Shown one piece after another: positions 8,481 to 18,500 of a stretch of 64,000 nucleotides of DNA; positions within the stretch are counted from its first letter, which is position 1; each line of letters opens with the position of its first letter. A program made the translations under genes and the position numbers. The stretch is from Sphingobacterium deserti (lineage in GTDB: Bacteria > Bacteroidota > Bacteroidia > Sphingobacteriales > Sphingobacteriaceae), in NCBI RefSeq assembly GCF_000757725.1, contig NZ_JJMU01000032.1:1-64000 (forward strand), given 5' to 3'. Below the pieces are notes generated by a model. It saw only the letters and a list, made by a program, of their open reading frames with translations. It ran no database searches and was not told where the DNA came from.

Positions 8481-11288
8481 ATGAGATTCTTTACCACAGT
8501 ATTATTTACTTTAATTGTAGCCTTAAGTTACGGACAAAATACCGTCCTGACAGGAAAGGTTATTGACGCCGTTGACCAGTTCTCTTTGCCGGGTGCGACA
8601 ATCCGCATCGCCGAAAACAACCGATATACCGTATCGGGTCAAAACGGGAGTTTTGAATTCCTTGACCTTCCAGAAGGAACGTACAGCGTTTCAGTTGTTT
8701 ATCTAGGCTACCAATACTTGGATACCAAAGTGCAGGTGAGGCGTGGACAAACCAACAACGTAAATTTAAGCTTAGTGGCATCTAGCAATACGCTTTCTGA
8801 GGTGGTAGTCATGGGTGATATGCTGAAAGGACAAGCTCGTGCATTAAACCAACAAAAGAACAACCAAAATATTTCTAACATTATATCATCGGATCAAGTA
8901 GGGCGTTTTCCGGATGCCAATATTGGCGATGCCTTAAAGCGTGTTCCCGGTATCACGATGCAGAACGATCAAGGTGAAGCACGGAATATCATTATCCGTG
9001 GTTTAGCCCCTAACCTAAACTCCGTTACCCTAAACGGTGACCGTATTCCATCTGCCGAAGGCGACAACCGGAATGTACAAATGGACCTTATTCCGGCCGA
9101 CATGATCTCGACCATTGAAGTAAACAAAACGTTAACACCCGATATGGATGCCGATGCGATTGGTGGTTCCGTAAACTTAATTACGCGTGCTTCGCCAAAC
9201 GGGCAGCGTATATCTGCAACACTAGCAGGAGGCTACGGCCCGATACGCGATAAAGCAAACTATACCGCTGGCTTGGTTTATGGAAACCGTTTTGCCAACA
9301 ACAAAATAGGCGTTGTGTTCAGTGGTTCCTACAACAATAACCGTTTCGGATCCGACAACGTGGAAGGCGTATGGAATCAGGACGATCAGGGCAATGTATT
9401 TATGCAAGAAATGGATATTCGTAAATACGATGTACAACGTATCCGCAGAAGTACGGCGTTAGCCTTTGATTATAAGATCAATGAGAAGCATATGTTATAT
9501 GCTAACGCGATGTATAACTGGCGTGATGATTTAGAAAACAGATACCGCGTGCGCTACCGCGATATCGAACCAGTGTATGACGCTGGTAACAATATTACAG
9601 GATATACTGGAGAGATTCGTCGCGAGACTAAAGGCGGTATCGATAATTCGAAAAACAGGAATGCGCGTTTGGAACGTCAAACCGTACAAAACTACGCCAT
9701 TGGTGGTGAGCACCTTTTAGGATCAAAGCTCGATTTGGACTGGGCGGCTAACTACGCGACGGCAAGTGAAGATAGACCTAATGAACGCTATATCGACTTC
9801 GAACAAACAGACGTGCTGATGGGGCAGCAACTTGCTAACAGCAGAAAGCCACTAGTCACTGCCGATGAAGATCCCTCCAATTTCTCACTTCGTAAAATCA
9901 CAGAAAACGATAACTTCACCGAGGAAAAGGAATTTGGTGCCAAAGTAAACATTCGCTTTCCATTCTCTGTCATTGATGGTCAAAAGGGTCGGGTACGCAC
10001 AGGGGCGCGTTTGCGTCTAAAAGATAAATCGAGAAATAATATCTTCTACGAATACACGCCATTAACGGATCTTGGTACGCTAGCAGATATGCCTAATGTC
10101 TTCTTTGGAGGGCAAGGTTATCAGGCGGGCGAGCAGTATGTGCCGGGCTATTTTATAGATCGTACGTACTTAGGAAATCTGGATTTGCAAAACCCGTCTA
10201 TGTATGAAGAAGAAGCTGATCCAACAGAATTTTTAACGCAGAATTATACAGCTAAAGAACAAATTATAGCCGGATATGTGCGTTGGGATCAAGATTTCAG
10301 CGAACGGTTATCGATGATTTTAGGTGCGCGCTTAGAACATACGCGAATTAACTACACAGGTAATTACGTATTGGATGAAGACGAGTTGGCAGGCGTCGTG
10401 AACACCAAAAATAACTACACGAATATATTGCCGAGTATCTCCTTTAAATATAAGGCAACCGAAGCGACGATTCTTCGGGCTGCATTTACGACCGCCTTGG
10501 CACGCCCTAATTATTACGCCCTAGCACCGTATGTCAATGCTATTCCTGGCGACACGGAAGTGCAGGCCGGAAATCCAAACCTAAACGCCACATACGCGTA
10601 TAATGCAGACCTCATGGTTGAGCACTATTTCCGCTCCGTTGGGATTCTTTCGGGCGGTGTATTCTACAAGAATCTGCAGGATTTTATTTATACATACCGC
10701 AACAATCAATACACGACAGCCGATTTTGCGAACGACTTCCCTGCCCAGCAAAACCCTGTCCCTGCCGGCCAAAATTTCCGATTTGTGCAGCAACGTAATG
10801 GCGACAATGTTGATGTATATGGATTTGAAGTAGCTTTCCAACGTCAATTGGATTTCCTTCCGGGACGTTTCTTGAAAGGATTTGGTGTCTACTTAAACTA
10901 TACCAATACCAATTCAAAGGCAAGGGGAATTACTAATTCCGATGGTGAGGAACGTGCCGATGTGAAATTACCTGGCACTGCACCGCATATGTTTAACGGC
11001 TCTTTATCATGGGAAAACAATAAATTTACTTCGCGCGTATCCTTGAATTATACCTCATCTTATATCGATGAATTAGGTGGGGATTCCTTTGAAGACAACT
11101 ATTACGATCAACAATTGTTTCTGGACGCCAATGCCGCTTACAAAATCACGCCCAAGTTTCGTGTCTTCATCGAAGCAAACAATTTGACGAATCAACCGTT
11201 GCGCTATTACCAGGGAATATCATCCCGCACGCAACAGATGGAATATTACCAAGCACGGTTTAACTTGGGTGTTAAATTCGATCTGTAG
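8481..11288 (+). CDS. TonB-dependent receptor of the phytate/phosphate operon
   Basis: Outer-membrane TonB-dependent receptor, 935 aa. Signal peptide at residues 1-18 (MRFFTTVLFTLIVALSYG), carboxypeptidase-regulatory-like domain about 22-98, plug about 120-235 with the stretches DANIGDALKRVPGITMQ and DMDADAIGGSVNLITR. Those are hallmarks of the TonB-Xanth-Caul type receptors rather than SusC, and no SusD partner is present. It heads an operon with a purple-acid-phosphatase-like enzyme and a phytase, so the likely cargo is inositol phosphates or their breakdown products (inference). Expression is probably phosphate-controlled through the repeats at 8413-8440. A terminator-like hairpin directly after it may lower expression of the two enzyme genes. 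Confidence 0.92.
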   Translation: MRFFTTVLFTLIVALSYGQNTVLTGKVIDAVDQFSLPGATIRIAENNRYTVSGQNGSFEFLDLPEGTYSVSVVYLGYQYLDTKVQVRRGQTNNVNLSLVASSNTLSEVVVMGDMLKGQARALNQQKNNQNISNIISSDQVGRFPDANIGDALKRVPGITMQNDQGEARNIIIRGLAPNLNSVTLNGDRIPSAEGDNRNVQMDLIPADMISTIEVNKTLTPDMDADAIGGSVNLITRASPNGQRISATLAGGYGPIRDKANYTAGLVYGNRFANNKIGVVFSGSYNNNRFGSDNVEGVWNQDDQGNVFMQEMDIRKYDVQRIRRSTALAFDYKINEKHMLYANAMYNWRDDLENRYRVRYRDIEPVYDAGNNITGYTGEIRRETKGGIDNSKNRNARLERQTVQNYAIGGEHLLGSKLDLDWAANYATASEDRPNERYIDFEQTDVLMGQQLANSRKPLVTADEDPSNFSLRKITENDNFTEEKEFGAKVNIRFPFSVIDGQKGRVRTGARLRLKDKSRNNIFYEYTPLTDLGTLADMPNVFFGGQGYQAGEQYVPGYFIDRTYLGNLDLQNPSMYEEEADPTEFLTQNYTAKEQIIAGYVRWDQDFSERLSMILGARLEHTRINYTGNYVLDEDELAGVVNTKNNYTNILPSISFKYKATEATILRAAFTTALARPNYYALAPYVNAIPGDTEVQAGNPNLNATYAYNADLMVEHYFRSVGILSGGVFYKNLQDFIYTYRNNQYTTADFANDFPAQQNPVPAGQNFRFVQQRNGDNVDVYGFEVAFQRQLDFLPGRFLKGFGVYLNYTNTNSKARGITNSDGEERADVKLPGTAPHMFNGSLSWENNKFTSRVSLNYTSSYIDELGGDSFEDNYYDQQLFLDANAAYKITPKFRVFIEANNLTNQPLRYYQGISSRTQQMEYYQARFNLGVKFDL

Positions 11289-11311
11289 CGTAAATAGAAG
11301 AAACACATTAT

Positions 11312-11352
11312 ATTCCTGCAGTACGTCTCACCAGCGGCTGTAGGAATTTTTT
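11312..11352 (+). terminator. Terminator-like hairpin inside the phytase operon
   Basis: ATTCCTGCAG (11312-11321) pairs with CTGTAGGAAT (11338-11347) with one G-T wobble, followed by a run of six T. It stands between the receptor and the phosphatase gene. The phosphatase has no evident promoter of its own, so this is probably a partial terminator that sets receptor-to-enzyme ratio. Confidence 0.6.
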
Positions 11353-11368
11353 CATTAACGAAATTGAT

Positions 11369-12388
11369 ATGAAATCAATACATTTTTTCATCCTTTTGTT
11401 CCTTCTGCTCGGCGGGCGATGCGGTTATGCCCAGTCGTCGATTGCCGAAGAGGAACGTCTATCAGGCTATAAGGGCGGTTTCTCTGATCCTGCTATTACC
11501 CATCAAGAAGGGCTTACTTTTTTGGCATTGGGAGACTTCGGTCGCGTGGGCGAATACCATCAGTTAGAAGTTGCGCGGGAATTGGGAAATGCTGCCATCA
11601 CGTTGGATGCGTCGTTCATCGTATCCGTGGGTGATAACTTTTATCCAAATGGCGTGGCAAGCACATCCGACTATCACTGGCAAGCATCCTATGAGGGCGT
11701 GTACAAACATCCTAACCTGTTTACAGACTGGTTCGTTGCACTGGGAAATCATGATTACCGCGGAAATATACAGGCGCAGATCGATTATTCTAACGTAAGC
11801 AGACGGTGGCATATGCCGAATACGTATTACAGTAGAAAAATAGAATTAGACAATGGAGGCAAGGTGCTTTTTGTTGTGATGGATACCAACCCTTTTATTG
11901 ATAGCTACCATAAATCTGCCGAAAAATATCCAGATATGGCCAAGCAGGATACTGCTGCGCAACGCAAATGGCTCGAAAGCGTGTTAGCCGATGACGATCC
12001 CTCCATCCGTTGTAAAATTGTTGTAGGCCATCATCCCTTGTACAGCGGTGGAAAGCGCAAGGAGAATGAAGACACAAAAGCCTTTGAAGCAAAATTTGCT
12101 TCGCTATTTGATCGGCATGGGGTACTTGCCTATATATGCGGTCATGAGCACGATCTTCAGGTAATTCGCCCCAAAGGTCGATTCACTACGCAGTTTCTGA
12201 GCGGTGCCGGATCCGAGGTTCGCCCATCCGGAGAACGCGAAGGGACACTTTTTGCAGCCGCAAAAGCCGGTTTTATGGCCTTTACGCTGACGGATGATGC
12301 GCTGATCGTGCAGACAATTGAAGCGACGCCTACATCCAGCAACCTATTGCACCGTATAAAATTAAATATCCATAACAAACAAAAATAA
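11369..12388 (+). CDS. Purple acid phosphatase-like metallophosphoesterase
   Basis: Exported phosphomonoesterase of the calcineurin-like fold, most like tartrate-resistant (type 5) purple acid phosphatases. Signal peptide at 1-22 (MKSIHFFILL ... GYAQ). All metal-binding motifs are seen in order: GDFG (55-58), GDNFY (88-92, where the Tyr is the purple-phosphatase Fe ligand), GNHDY (126-130), GHHP (220-223) and GHEHD (258-262). 339 aa fits a single-domain enzyme. The gene lies between the TonB receptor and the phytase and is 11 bp from the latter. It probably removes phosphate from partly hydrolysed inositol phosphates or other esters in the periplasm or at the cell surface; the exact substrate is inferred. 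Confidence 0.9.
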   Translation: MKSIHFFILLFLLLGGRCGYAQSSIAEEERLSGYKGGFSDPAITHQEGLTFLALGDFGRVGEYHQLEVARELGNAAITLDASFIVSVGDNFYPNGVASTSDYHWQASYEGVYKHPNLFTDWFVALGNHDYRGNIQAQIDYSNVSRRWHMPNTYYSRKIELDNGGKVLFVVMDTNPFIDSYHKSAEKYPDMAKQDTAAQRKWLESVLADDDPSIRCKIVVGHHPLYSGGKRKENEDTKAFEAKFASLFDRHGVLAYICGHEHDLQVIRPKGRFTTQFLSGAGSEVRPSGEREGTLFAAAKAGFMAFTLTDDALIVQTIEATPTSSNLLHRIKLNIHNKQK

Positions 12389-12399
12389 AATTACCTCAA

Positions 12400-13482
12400 A
12401 TGATGAACACAAAACTCGCTATTTTTGCGGCATTGGCCTATGCTAGCTCGCTGGCCTCCTGCTCGTCTGGATTAGCGCCCGTAGCTAAAGATGCGGTCGT
12501 ACCCACGATCGTCACAGAACAAACGGAGTTTGATACCGATGATCCGGCGATTTGGATACACCCTACTGATCCGTCTAAAAGCTTGATCGTAGGCACGGAT
12601 AAAGAAGTAGGCGGCGGACTGTATGTCTACGACCTAAACGGGAAAATTGTAAATAAAGTAACCGGCCTGGAACGCCCCAACAATGTCGATATCGCCTATG
12701 GTTTGGAGGTAAATGGCAAAAAGGTAGATATCGCTATCGCGACGGAGCGTAAAGCGCATAAAATACGGGTATTCTCGCTGCCGGATCTTACGCCAATGGA
12801 CAATGGTGGAATTCCGATCTTCGAAGGCGAAACTGGCGAGGGCGAACGCGAGGGTATGGGGATATCGATCTATACAAAAAAAGACTCAATCAATTCAACC
12901 ATTTACGCAATTGTAGGACGAAAAACCGGGCCTTCCGGAAGCTACCTTTGGCAATATAAGATTCATGCAGGGGCCGATGGCGTGGTAAAAGGTGAGGTGG
13001 TGCGTAAATTTGGAACGTATAGCGGGAAAAAAGAAATTGAAGCTATTGCGGTCGACAACGAACTTGGCTATGTCTACTATTCTGACGAAACTGTGGGCGT
13101 GCGCAAATATCACGCTGATCCGGATAGAAAAGACGATCAGGAAATTGCATTCTTTGCACAAAATGACGTAAAGTCGGATCACGAAGGCATAGCAATTTAT
13201 AAGACAGGGGATTCTACAGGCTATATTCTACTGTCTAATCAACAGAATAATTCCTTTGTCGTGTATCATCGTGAAGGAGCAAATGGAAACCGAAACTTAC
13301 ACGAGAAGCTTGCTGATATCCCCGTGTCTGCAGTCGAATGTGACGGAGCGGAAGCGACCAGTATTAATCTTGGTGGGAAATTTCCGAAAGGGATGTTGGT
13401 GGCTATGAGCAATGGTAAGGTGTTTCATTATTACGATTGGAACCTTATACAAGAACGTATCGATAGGGCTGAGGGAAGATAG
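12400..13482 (+). CDS. Beta-propeller phytase (3-phytase family) lipoprotein
   Basis: Hydrolyses phosphate from phytate, usually Ca2+-dependent in this family. The N-terminus carries a lipobox LASC with Cys at residue 21, so the enzyme is membrane-anchored and may be surface-exposed. The phytase signature DTDDPAIWIHP (45-55) is followed by GTDKEVGGGLYVYDLNG, and conserved blades include RPNNVDI, EGMGIS, EIEAIAVDNELGYVYYSDE and SDHEGIAIY. 360 aa is the usual size for a six-bladed propeller phytase. Last gene of the operon, followed by a strong bidirectional terminator. Together with the receptor and phosphatase it makes a phytate-use unit. Confidence 0.93.
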   Translation: MMNTKLAIFAALAYASSLASCSSGLAPVAKDAVVPTIVTEQTEFDTDDPAIWIHPTDPSKSLIVGTDKEVGGGLYVYDLNGKIVNKVTGLERPNNVDIAYGLEVNGKKVDIAIATERKAHKIRVFSLPDLTPMDNGGIPIFEGETGEGEREGMGISIYTKKDSINSTIYAIVGRKTGPSGSYLWQYKIHAGADGVVKGEVVRKFGTYSGKKEIEAIAVDNELGYVYYSDETVGVRKYHADPDRKDDQEIAFFAQNDVKSDHEGIAIYKTGDSTGYILLSNQQNNSFVVYHREGANGNRNLHEKLADIPVSAVECDGAEATSINLGGKFPKGMLVAMSNGKVFHYYDWNLIQERIDRAEGR

Positions 13483-13506
13483 CTATCTTCATATAAGTTG
13501 ATAAAA

Positions 13507-13538
13507 AACGCAGGAAGCTAAACTTCCTGCGTTTTTTT
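13507..13538. terminator. Bidirectional terminator between phytase gene and small lipoprotein gene
   Basis: CGCAGGAAG and CTTCCTGCG form a perfect 9-bp stem across CTAAA, with seven T on the plus strand and six on the minus strand. It ends the phytase operon and, read the other way, sits 10 bp past the stop of the minus-strand small ORF. Confidence 0.9.
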
Positions 13539-13547
13539 ATAGAAGTG

Positions 13548-13640
13548 TTAGTATAATCTGCCTCGCTCAATAGCACAACCTCCGCAGGCGATTGCCAGAA
13601 AGCCTATCGATATAGAAAAAATAATTTTTCTTAGTAACAT
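13548..13640 (-). CDS. Small lipoprotein, 30 aa
   Basis: Too short for ordinary gene calling. Read on the minus strand it encodes MLLRKIIFSI then SIGFLAIAC and ends GGCAIERGRLY. It has a basic N-terminus, a hydrophobic core and a lipobox-like AIAC with Cys at residue 19, followed by a second Cys at 22. This is the size and layout of entericidin-like mini-lipoproteins, though no homology can be shown here. A bidirectional hairpin terminator lies just past its stop, which supports it as a real transcript. The upstream side is A-rich, as is common for Bacteroidota start sites. No exact TAnnTTTG box was seen. Confidence 0.45.
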   Translation of the reverse strand: MLLRKIIFSISIGFLAIACGGCAIERGRLY

Positions 13641-13733
13641 TGATATTTTTTTTTACCTTGGGTTTAAATTATGCCATATTCTAAAAAAATGGTAGGAGAT
13701 ACTAACTGACACTTTATTGTTAACTGTTGAAGA

Positions 13734-14270
13734 ATGAATGCTGTAGATTCCGATAAAGTATTATTTGCGAAATACTATCGATCCTTATGCTATTTTGCAA
13801 TGCAAATGGTGCGGGATGAAAGTCTTGCTGAAGATTTAGCACAGGATGCTTTTGTGACCTATTTTCAGCAACGGGGCAGTTTGTCCGGGGAGGAAAAAGC
13901 GATAAAATCATTTCTCTATGCTACTGTAAAATATGCCGTATATAACCTGAATCGCAAAAGCAAAACGGTAGAAAAATTCTGGCAACGATCCGGTTATCAG
14001 GAATCTGATGATATAGATTATGAACATCAAGTGATCCGAGCAGAATTTATGGCTGCCATTTATGCTACCCTTTCTACCTTGCCCGAAGGTTGTCAACGAG
14101 TTATGACGATGACTTATATAGATGGCTTTACAAACGAGGAAATAGCGGAACAGCTTAAAATAAGCTTAAACACTATAAAAACACAAAAGAAAAGGGGGCT
14201 TCACGTGTTACGATCAAAGCTGAGACCCGACTATTTTTCGATAATTTTTGCTTGGTTCCTCATTGCTTAG
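13734..14270 (+). CDS. FecI-like ECF RNA polymerase sigma factor
   Basis: Extracytoplasmic-function sigma-70 factor of 178 aa with region 2 at about 10-76 (LFAKYYRSLCYFA, DESLAEDLAQDAF) and region 4 at about 115-168 (LPEGCQRVMTMTYIDGFTNE, then EIAEQLKISLNTIKTQKKRG as the helix-turn-helix). It is followed by its anti-sigma gene and a SusC with an STN domain. In this arrangement, substrate binding at the receptor signals through the anti-sigma factor to free the sigma factor, which turns on the downstream operon. Target promoters were not recognised. Confidence 0.93.
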   Translation: MNAVDSDKVLFAKYYRSLCYFAMQMVRDESLAEDLAQDAFVTYFQQRGSLSGEEKAIKSFLYATVKYAVYNLNRKSKTVEKFWQRSGYQESDDIDYEHQVIRAEFMAAIYATLSTLPEGCQRVMTMTYIDGFTNEEIAEQLKISLNTIKTQKKRGLHVLRSKLRPDYFSIIFAWFLIA

Positions 14271-14328
14271 AAAAAAAATAAAAATTCTTGTCACCCCAAA
14301 TCCCGATTTAGGTTTCTTAACTTAAATT

Positions 14329-15480
14329 ATGGATACTAACCCTCTTGATATTTCGGCTATAATTGCCAAAAAGTTCAAAATGATTCCCCTTTCTGAAGAG
14401 GAAGATCGTGTTTTGAAATTTTGGTTGAATAAGAGTGATAAAAATCGAACACTTTATAGACAGCTGATGCTGGAGGGAGCCAATATCAATGCACACTGGG
14501 TGGATAAGATCGACGAAGAGCAAGCTTGGAAGGATATACAGCGGAAGCGACGCCCAAAAACATCGAGGGTCAAGATTTTCGCGGCTGCCGCTTCTATAGC
14601 GCTTTTATTATGTTTTGGTACGTATTGGTTCTTTGTACAACCTCAAGGCCAGCGCAGCCGACATATTGTAGAACATGTTAATGGCCAAGACAAGCATGAT
14701 GTATTGCCTGCAAACCTTGGCGCTAAGATTATCTTGGCCAATGGTAACGAGCTTGATGTGGAAGACACTTTGGACGTAGCATCCAGCCAAAAGTTGTCAT
14801 CAAAGGCAACGGCTGAGCAGGTTACTCCAGAAAACAAAAGCTTAATATACCATACTTTAGTTGTGCCCTCCGCTCATTTTTTTAAATTGACGCTACCCGA
14901 TGGTACAGCGGTCTGGGTGAATTCGAAAAGTGAACTTCGTTTTCCGACGACATTCGCTAGTGCTGAACGACGCGTTTATCTTGCAGGTGAGGCGTACTTT
15001 GAAGTCAGTAAGGACCCCCAAAAGCCATTTTACGTCGTAACAGATGATGCAGAAGTCAAGGTCCTGGGGACACATTTTAACGTATCAACATATGGTAAAA
15101 GCAGTAAAACTACTTTGGCAGAGGGACGGGTGGAGGTCTACAGCAACAGCCAATCTGTGCTTGTTTTTCCGGGGCAGTGCGTGCAGTGGAACAATGGCGA
15201 GCTGAAGGCTAAATCCGCAAATTTGCAAAAAGATCTTGCCTGGAAAAACAACGAGTTTTATTTTAAGGAAGATAATATCATCAGCATTGCGCAGCAGCTA
15301 AAATTATGGTATGACTTGGATATCTCGCTTTCTAAAGAAGTTTCGCTCAGTGAAACATACACGGGGGAAATTTCAAGAGACGTCCGATTGTCAGAAGTTT
15401 TAAATATGCTGGAATTCGTAAGCGATCTCGACTTTCAACTCAACAAGAATAAATTACTAATCAAAAAAAATAAGGTATGA
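14329..15480 (+). CDS. FecR family anti-sigma factor
   Basis: Inner-membrane anti-sigma protein of 383 aa. Cytosolic part 1-80, one membrane segment at about 82-103 (RVKIFAAAASIALLLCFGTY), then a periplasmic FecR domain at about 184-270 (LPDGTAVWVNSKSELRFP, AGEAYFEVSKDPQKPF, VLGTHFNVSTYG) and a C-terminal DUF4974 domain at about 312-378 (LKLWYDLDISLS). It holds the FecI-like factor encoded 58 bp upstream and responds to the STN domain of the receptor encoded 110 bp downstream. Confidence 0.93.
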   Translation: MDTNPLDISAIIAKKFKMIPLSEEEDRVLKFWLNKSDKNRTLYRQLMLEGANINAHWVDKIDEEQAWKDIQRKRRPKTSRVKIFAAAASIALLLCFGTYWFFVQPQGQRSRHIVEHVNGQDKHDVLPANLGAKIILANGNELDVEDTLDVASSQKLSSKATAEQVTPENKSLIYHTLVVPSAHFFKLTLPDGTAVWVNSKSELRFPTTFASAERRVYLAGEAYFEVSKDPQKPFYVVTDDAEVKVLGTHFNVSTYGKSSKTTLAEGRVEVYSNSQSVLVFPGQCVQWNNGELKAKSANLQKDLAWKNNEFYFKEDNIISIAQQLKLWYDLDISLSKEVSLSETYTGEISRDVRLSEVLNMLEFVSDLDFQLNKNKLLIKKNKV

Positions 15481-15505
15481 CATAACGGTACGAATAAACA
15501 AAAAA

Positions 15506-15529
15506 ACAGGAGTGTTGCAGCACCCCTGT
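15506..15529 (+). other. Hairpin between fecR and susC
   Basis: ACAGGAGTG and CACCCCTGT pair with one mismatch around TTGCAG. There is no T-run after it, so it is unlikely to be a full terminator. It could stabilise or attenuate the susC part of the transcript. Confidence 0.4.
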
Positions 15530-15590
15530 AAATCACTAAGTTAAATTAAAGAATACTAACCCTTAACCATTAACTCAACTACTCAAATGT

Positions 15591-18500
15591 ATGAATAACT
15601 TCTCATTTGACAAAAGGTGCGCGAAAGCCTATAAGCCGCCCATTGTCTTAATTTACCGAATTATGAAAATTACAATATGCTTATTGTTGGTTTTTATGAC
15701 GTGTGCCTATGCGGACGGTAACGCGCAAAAGGTATCACTGTCTCTAAAAAATGCCCGGCTAGATGAGGTCTTTACCCAGATCTCCCGACAAACGGATTAT
15801 AAGTTCTTGTACAGCGATGACGTCATTAAACAGGCCTCGCGTGTAAATATCAATGTGCGAAACGCGAATCTCGCTGACGTATTAAAATCAGTTTTGCCAG
15901 AAAGCAACTATTCTTTTCGGATTATTTCGGAAACAATTTCCGTAGTCTACAAAGCAACCAGTAAAGCTGACTTATCCGTCTCGGAATTGCAACAAGGTCG
16001 CTTGTCAGGAACAGTTAAGAGTGCTGATGGAACACCGTTGGTTGGGGCTTCTGTGATGGTTAAAGGAAGTTCGCTGGGGGCAACTACAGGACCAAACGGA
16101 GAGTTTACAATCGCTGCGGCAAAGGACGCCCTATTGATTGTGCGTTACGTCGGATACCAACAAAAGGAAATCTCAGTAAATGGTCGAACTTCTATCGCTA
16201 TCGTACTTGATTCGGATGAAAGGACGCTAGAAGCAGTAGATATTGTCGCTACCGGTTACCAAAATCTAGATAGGAAACTATTTACGGGTGCTACCACTCG
16301 CGTTAGTGCTAAAGACGCTGAGCGTAGCGGCGTTCCTGATATATCACGGATGCTTGAGGGGCAAGCAGCAGGTGTGTCCGTGCAGAATGTGTCCGGAACG
16401 TTTGGTGCAGCGCCTAAGATTCGTGTGCGGGGTGCTACTTCACTTTCTGGCGATAATAAGCCACTCTGGGTTGTGGATGGTATTATCCTAGAAGATGTGG
16501 TGAACGTTTCCAATGAAGCGCTTTCTACAGGCGATGCCAATACCCTAATCGGATCATCTGTAGCGGGCTTAAATCCAGACGATATTGAATCGTTCACCAT
16601 CTTAAAAGATGCTGCGGCAACCGCGATGTATGGTGCTCGCGCAATGAACGGGGTGATTGTGGTGAACACGAAGAAAGGTAGAAATACAGAAGGAAAACCT
16701 GTTGTAAACTATACGGGCAACTTTACGACCTACCTGAAGCCAAATTATGATCAGTTTGATATTATGAATTCGGCCGAGCAAATGTCGGTGATGCTAGAGC
16801 TAGAAAACAAAGGATACTTTAATCATAGTGTTGTTTCGCGGTCGCCAAACGGGGGTATTTTTTATAAAATGTACAACCAAATGTACGACTATAATGAGCA
16901 GACGGATACGTATGCATTGAACAATACGCAGGAGGCACGTCTGAACTTTTTGACGCGCTATGCAAAATCCAATACCGACTGGTTCGACGTATTGTTCAAA
17001 AATTCGCTGCTACAAGAGCATTCTATCAATGTAAGTAGTGGAACGGCAAGAAATCAAACGTATTTTTCTTCCAGCTTTATGAACGATAACGGTCAGACTA
17101 TTGCGGATAAAGTTAGGCGGTATACTGCAAATTTTCGTAACAACTTTAAATTGAATGATAAGTTCAGCGCCGAAGTACTGGTCAACGGATCAATACGCGA
17201 CCAACGGACACCAGGAGCACTTAACCGCGCTTCGGATCCTGTGTATGGACGGTACTCTCGAGAGTTTGATATTAACCCTTATTCTTATGCCCTGAATACC
17301 AGTCGGTTAATAACGCCGTATGACGAAAATGGTGATCTGGAATACTTTACGAGAAACTTTGCCCCATTCAATATCTTAAATGAACTGGATAATAATTATT
17401 TACGGCTACAGATGTTGGATCTGAAGGTTCAGGGGGGAATCCGCTATAAAATTTTACCGCAGTTGACTTACTCTGTCGACGGCGCATATAGATATGCTAC
17501 GACAGAAAGACAGCATTACATCCGTGAAGGATCTAATATGGCGGAGTCTTTCAGGGCGGCAGGCGACGCCACAATAATCAATGGAAACGAATATTTATAT
17601 AAGGATCCGGATAATCCAAATGCAGAGCCAGTAGTAATTTTGCCAGAGGGCGGGTTCTACAATACAAATCTCAACAGTATCAAGAACTATTATTTCAGGC
17701 ACAATTTGGAATATGATGAAACTTTCAGCGAAAATCATCGCTTAAATGTCTTCGGCTCTATGGAGATTCGTTATACAGACAGGCAATTTTCTGACTACGA
17801 GGGAATCTCCTATCAATATGAAAATGGTGGGCTAGTCAACCCAAATTATAGATTCTTTAAGAAAATGACAGAAGGAGCGGATCCTTATTTTGGGATGGGC
17901 TATTCGTATGACAGATTTGTAGCTACAATGGCACGCGCAGCATATGCTTACAAAGAGAAGTATAGTGTAAATGGAACAGTGCGTTGGGATGGATCGAATT
18001 TAATGGGTAAGTCTAGAGTAGCACGTTGGTTGCCAACCTGGAATTTATCGGGTAAGTGGAATATCGATCAAGAAGAATTTTATAATAGCGACAATGGTAT
18101 TTTAACTGCGGCAAGCGTCCGCGGAACATACGGACTTGTAGCAAGTCTAGGGAATGCTAATAATTCCGCCGCCGTATTCTACAATCAAATAACTTATCGC
18201 CCTTATGAAGATGAGAAAGAAACCGCTATACGTCTTTCGAGTTTGGAGAACTCTGAATTGACTTGGGAAAAGCTTTATGAGTTAAACATAGGTGCAGATC
18301 TTCAATTGTTCAATAAGGTTGACCTAACGGTAGACTGGTATAAGCGTGATATCTTTGATTTGATAGGTTCGGTCCGTACTTCCGGTATTGGCGGTCAGTT
18401 TATTAAAACGGCGAACTATGGAAAAATGAAAGCTCAGGGATTGGAATTCACAGTAGCTGGAACACCTATCAATAAATCGGATGGCTTTAAATGGCGGACG

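Noticed and set aside
15506-15529. Terminator between fecR and susC
   Set aside because: The hairpin has no T run, and susC appears to be co-transcribed with the regulators or to start nearby.
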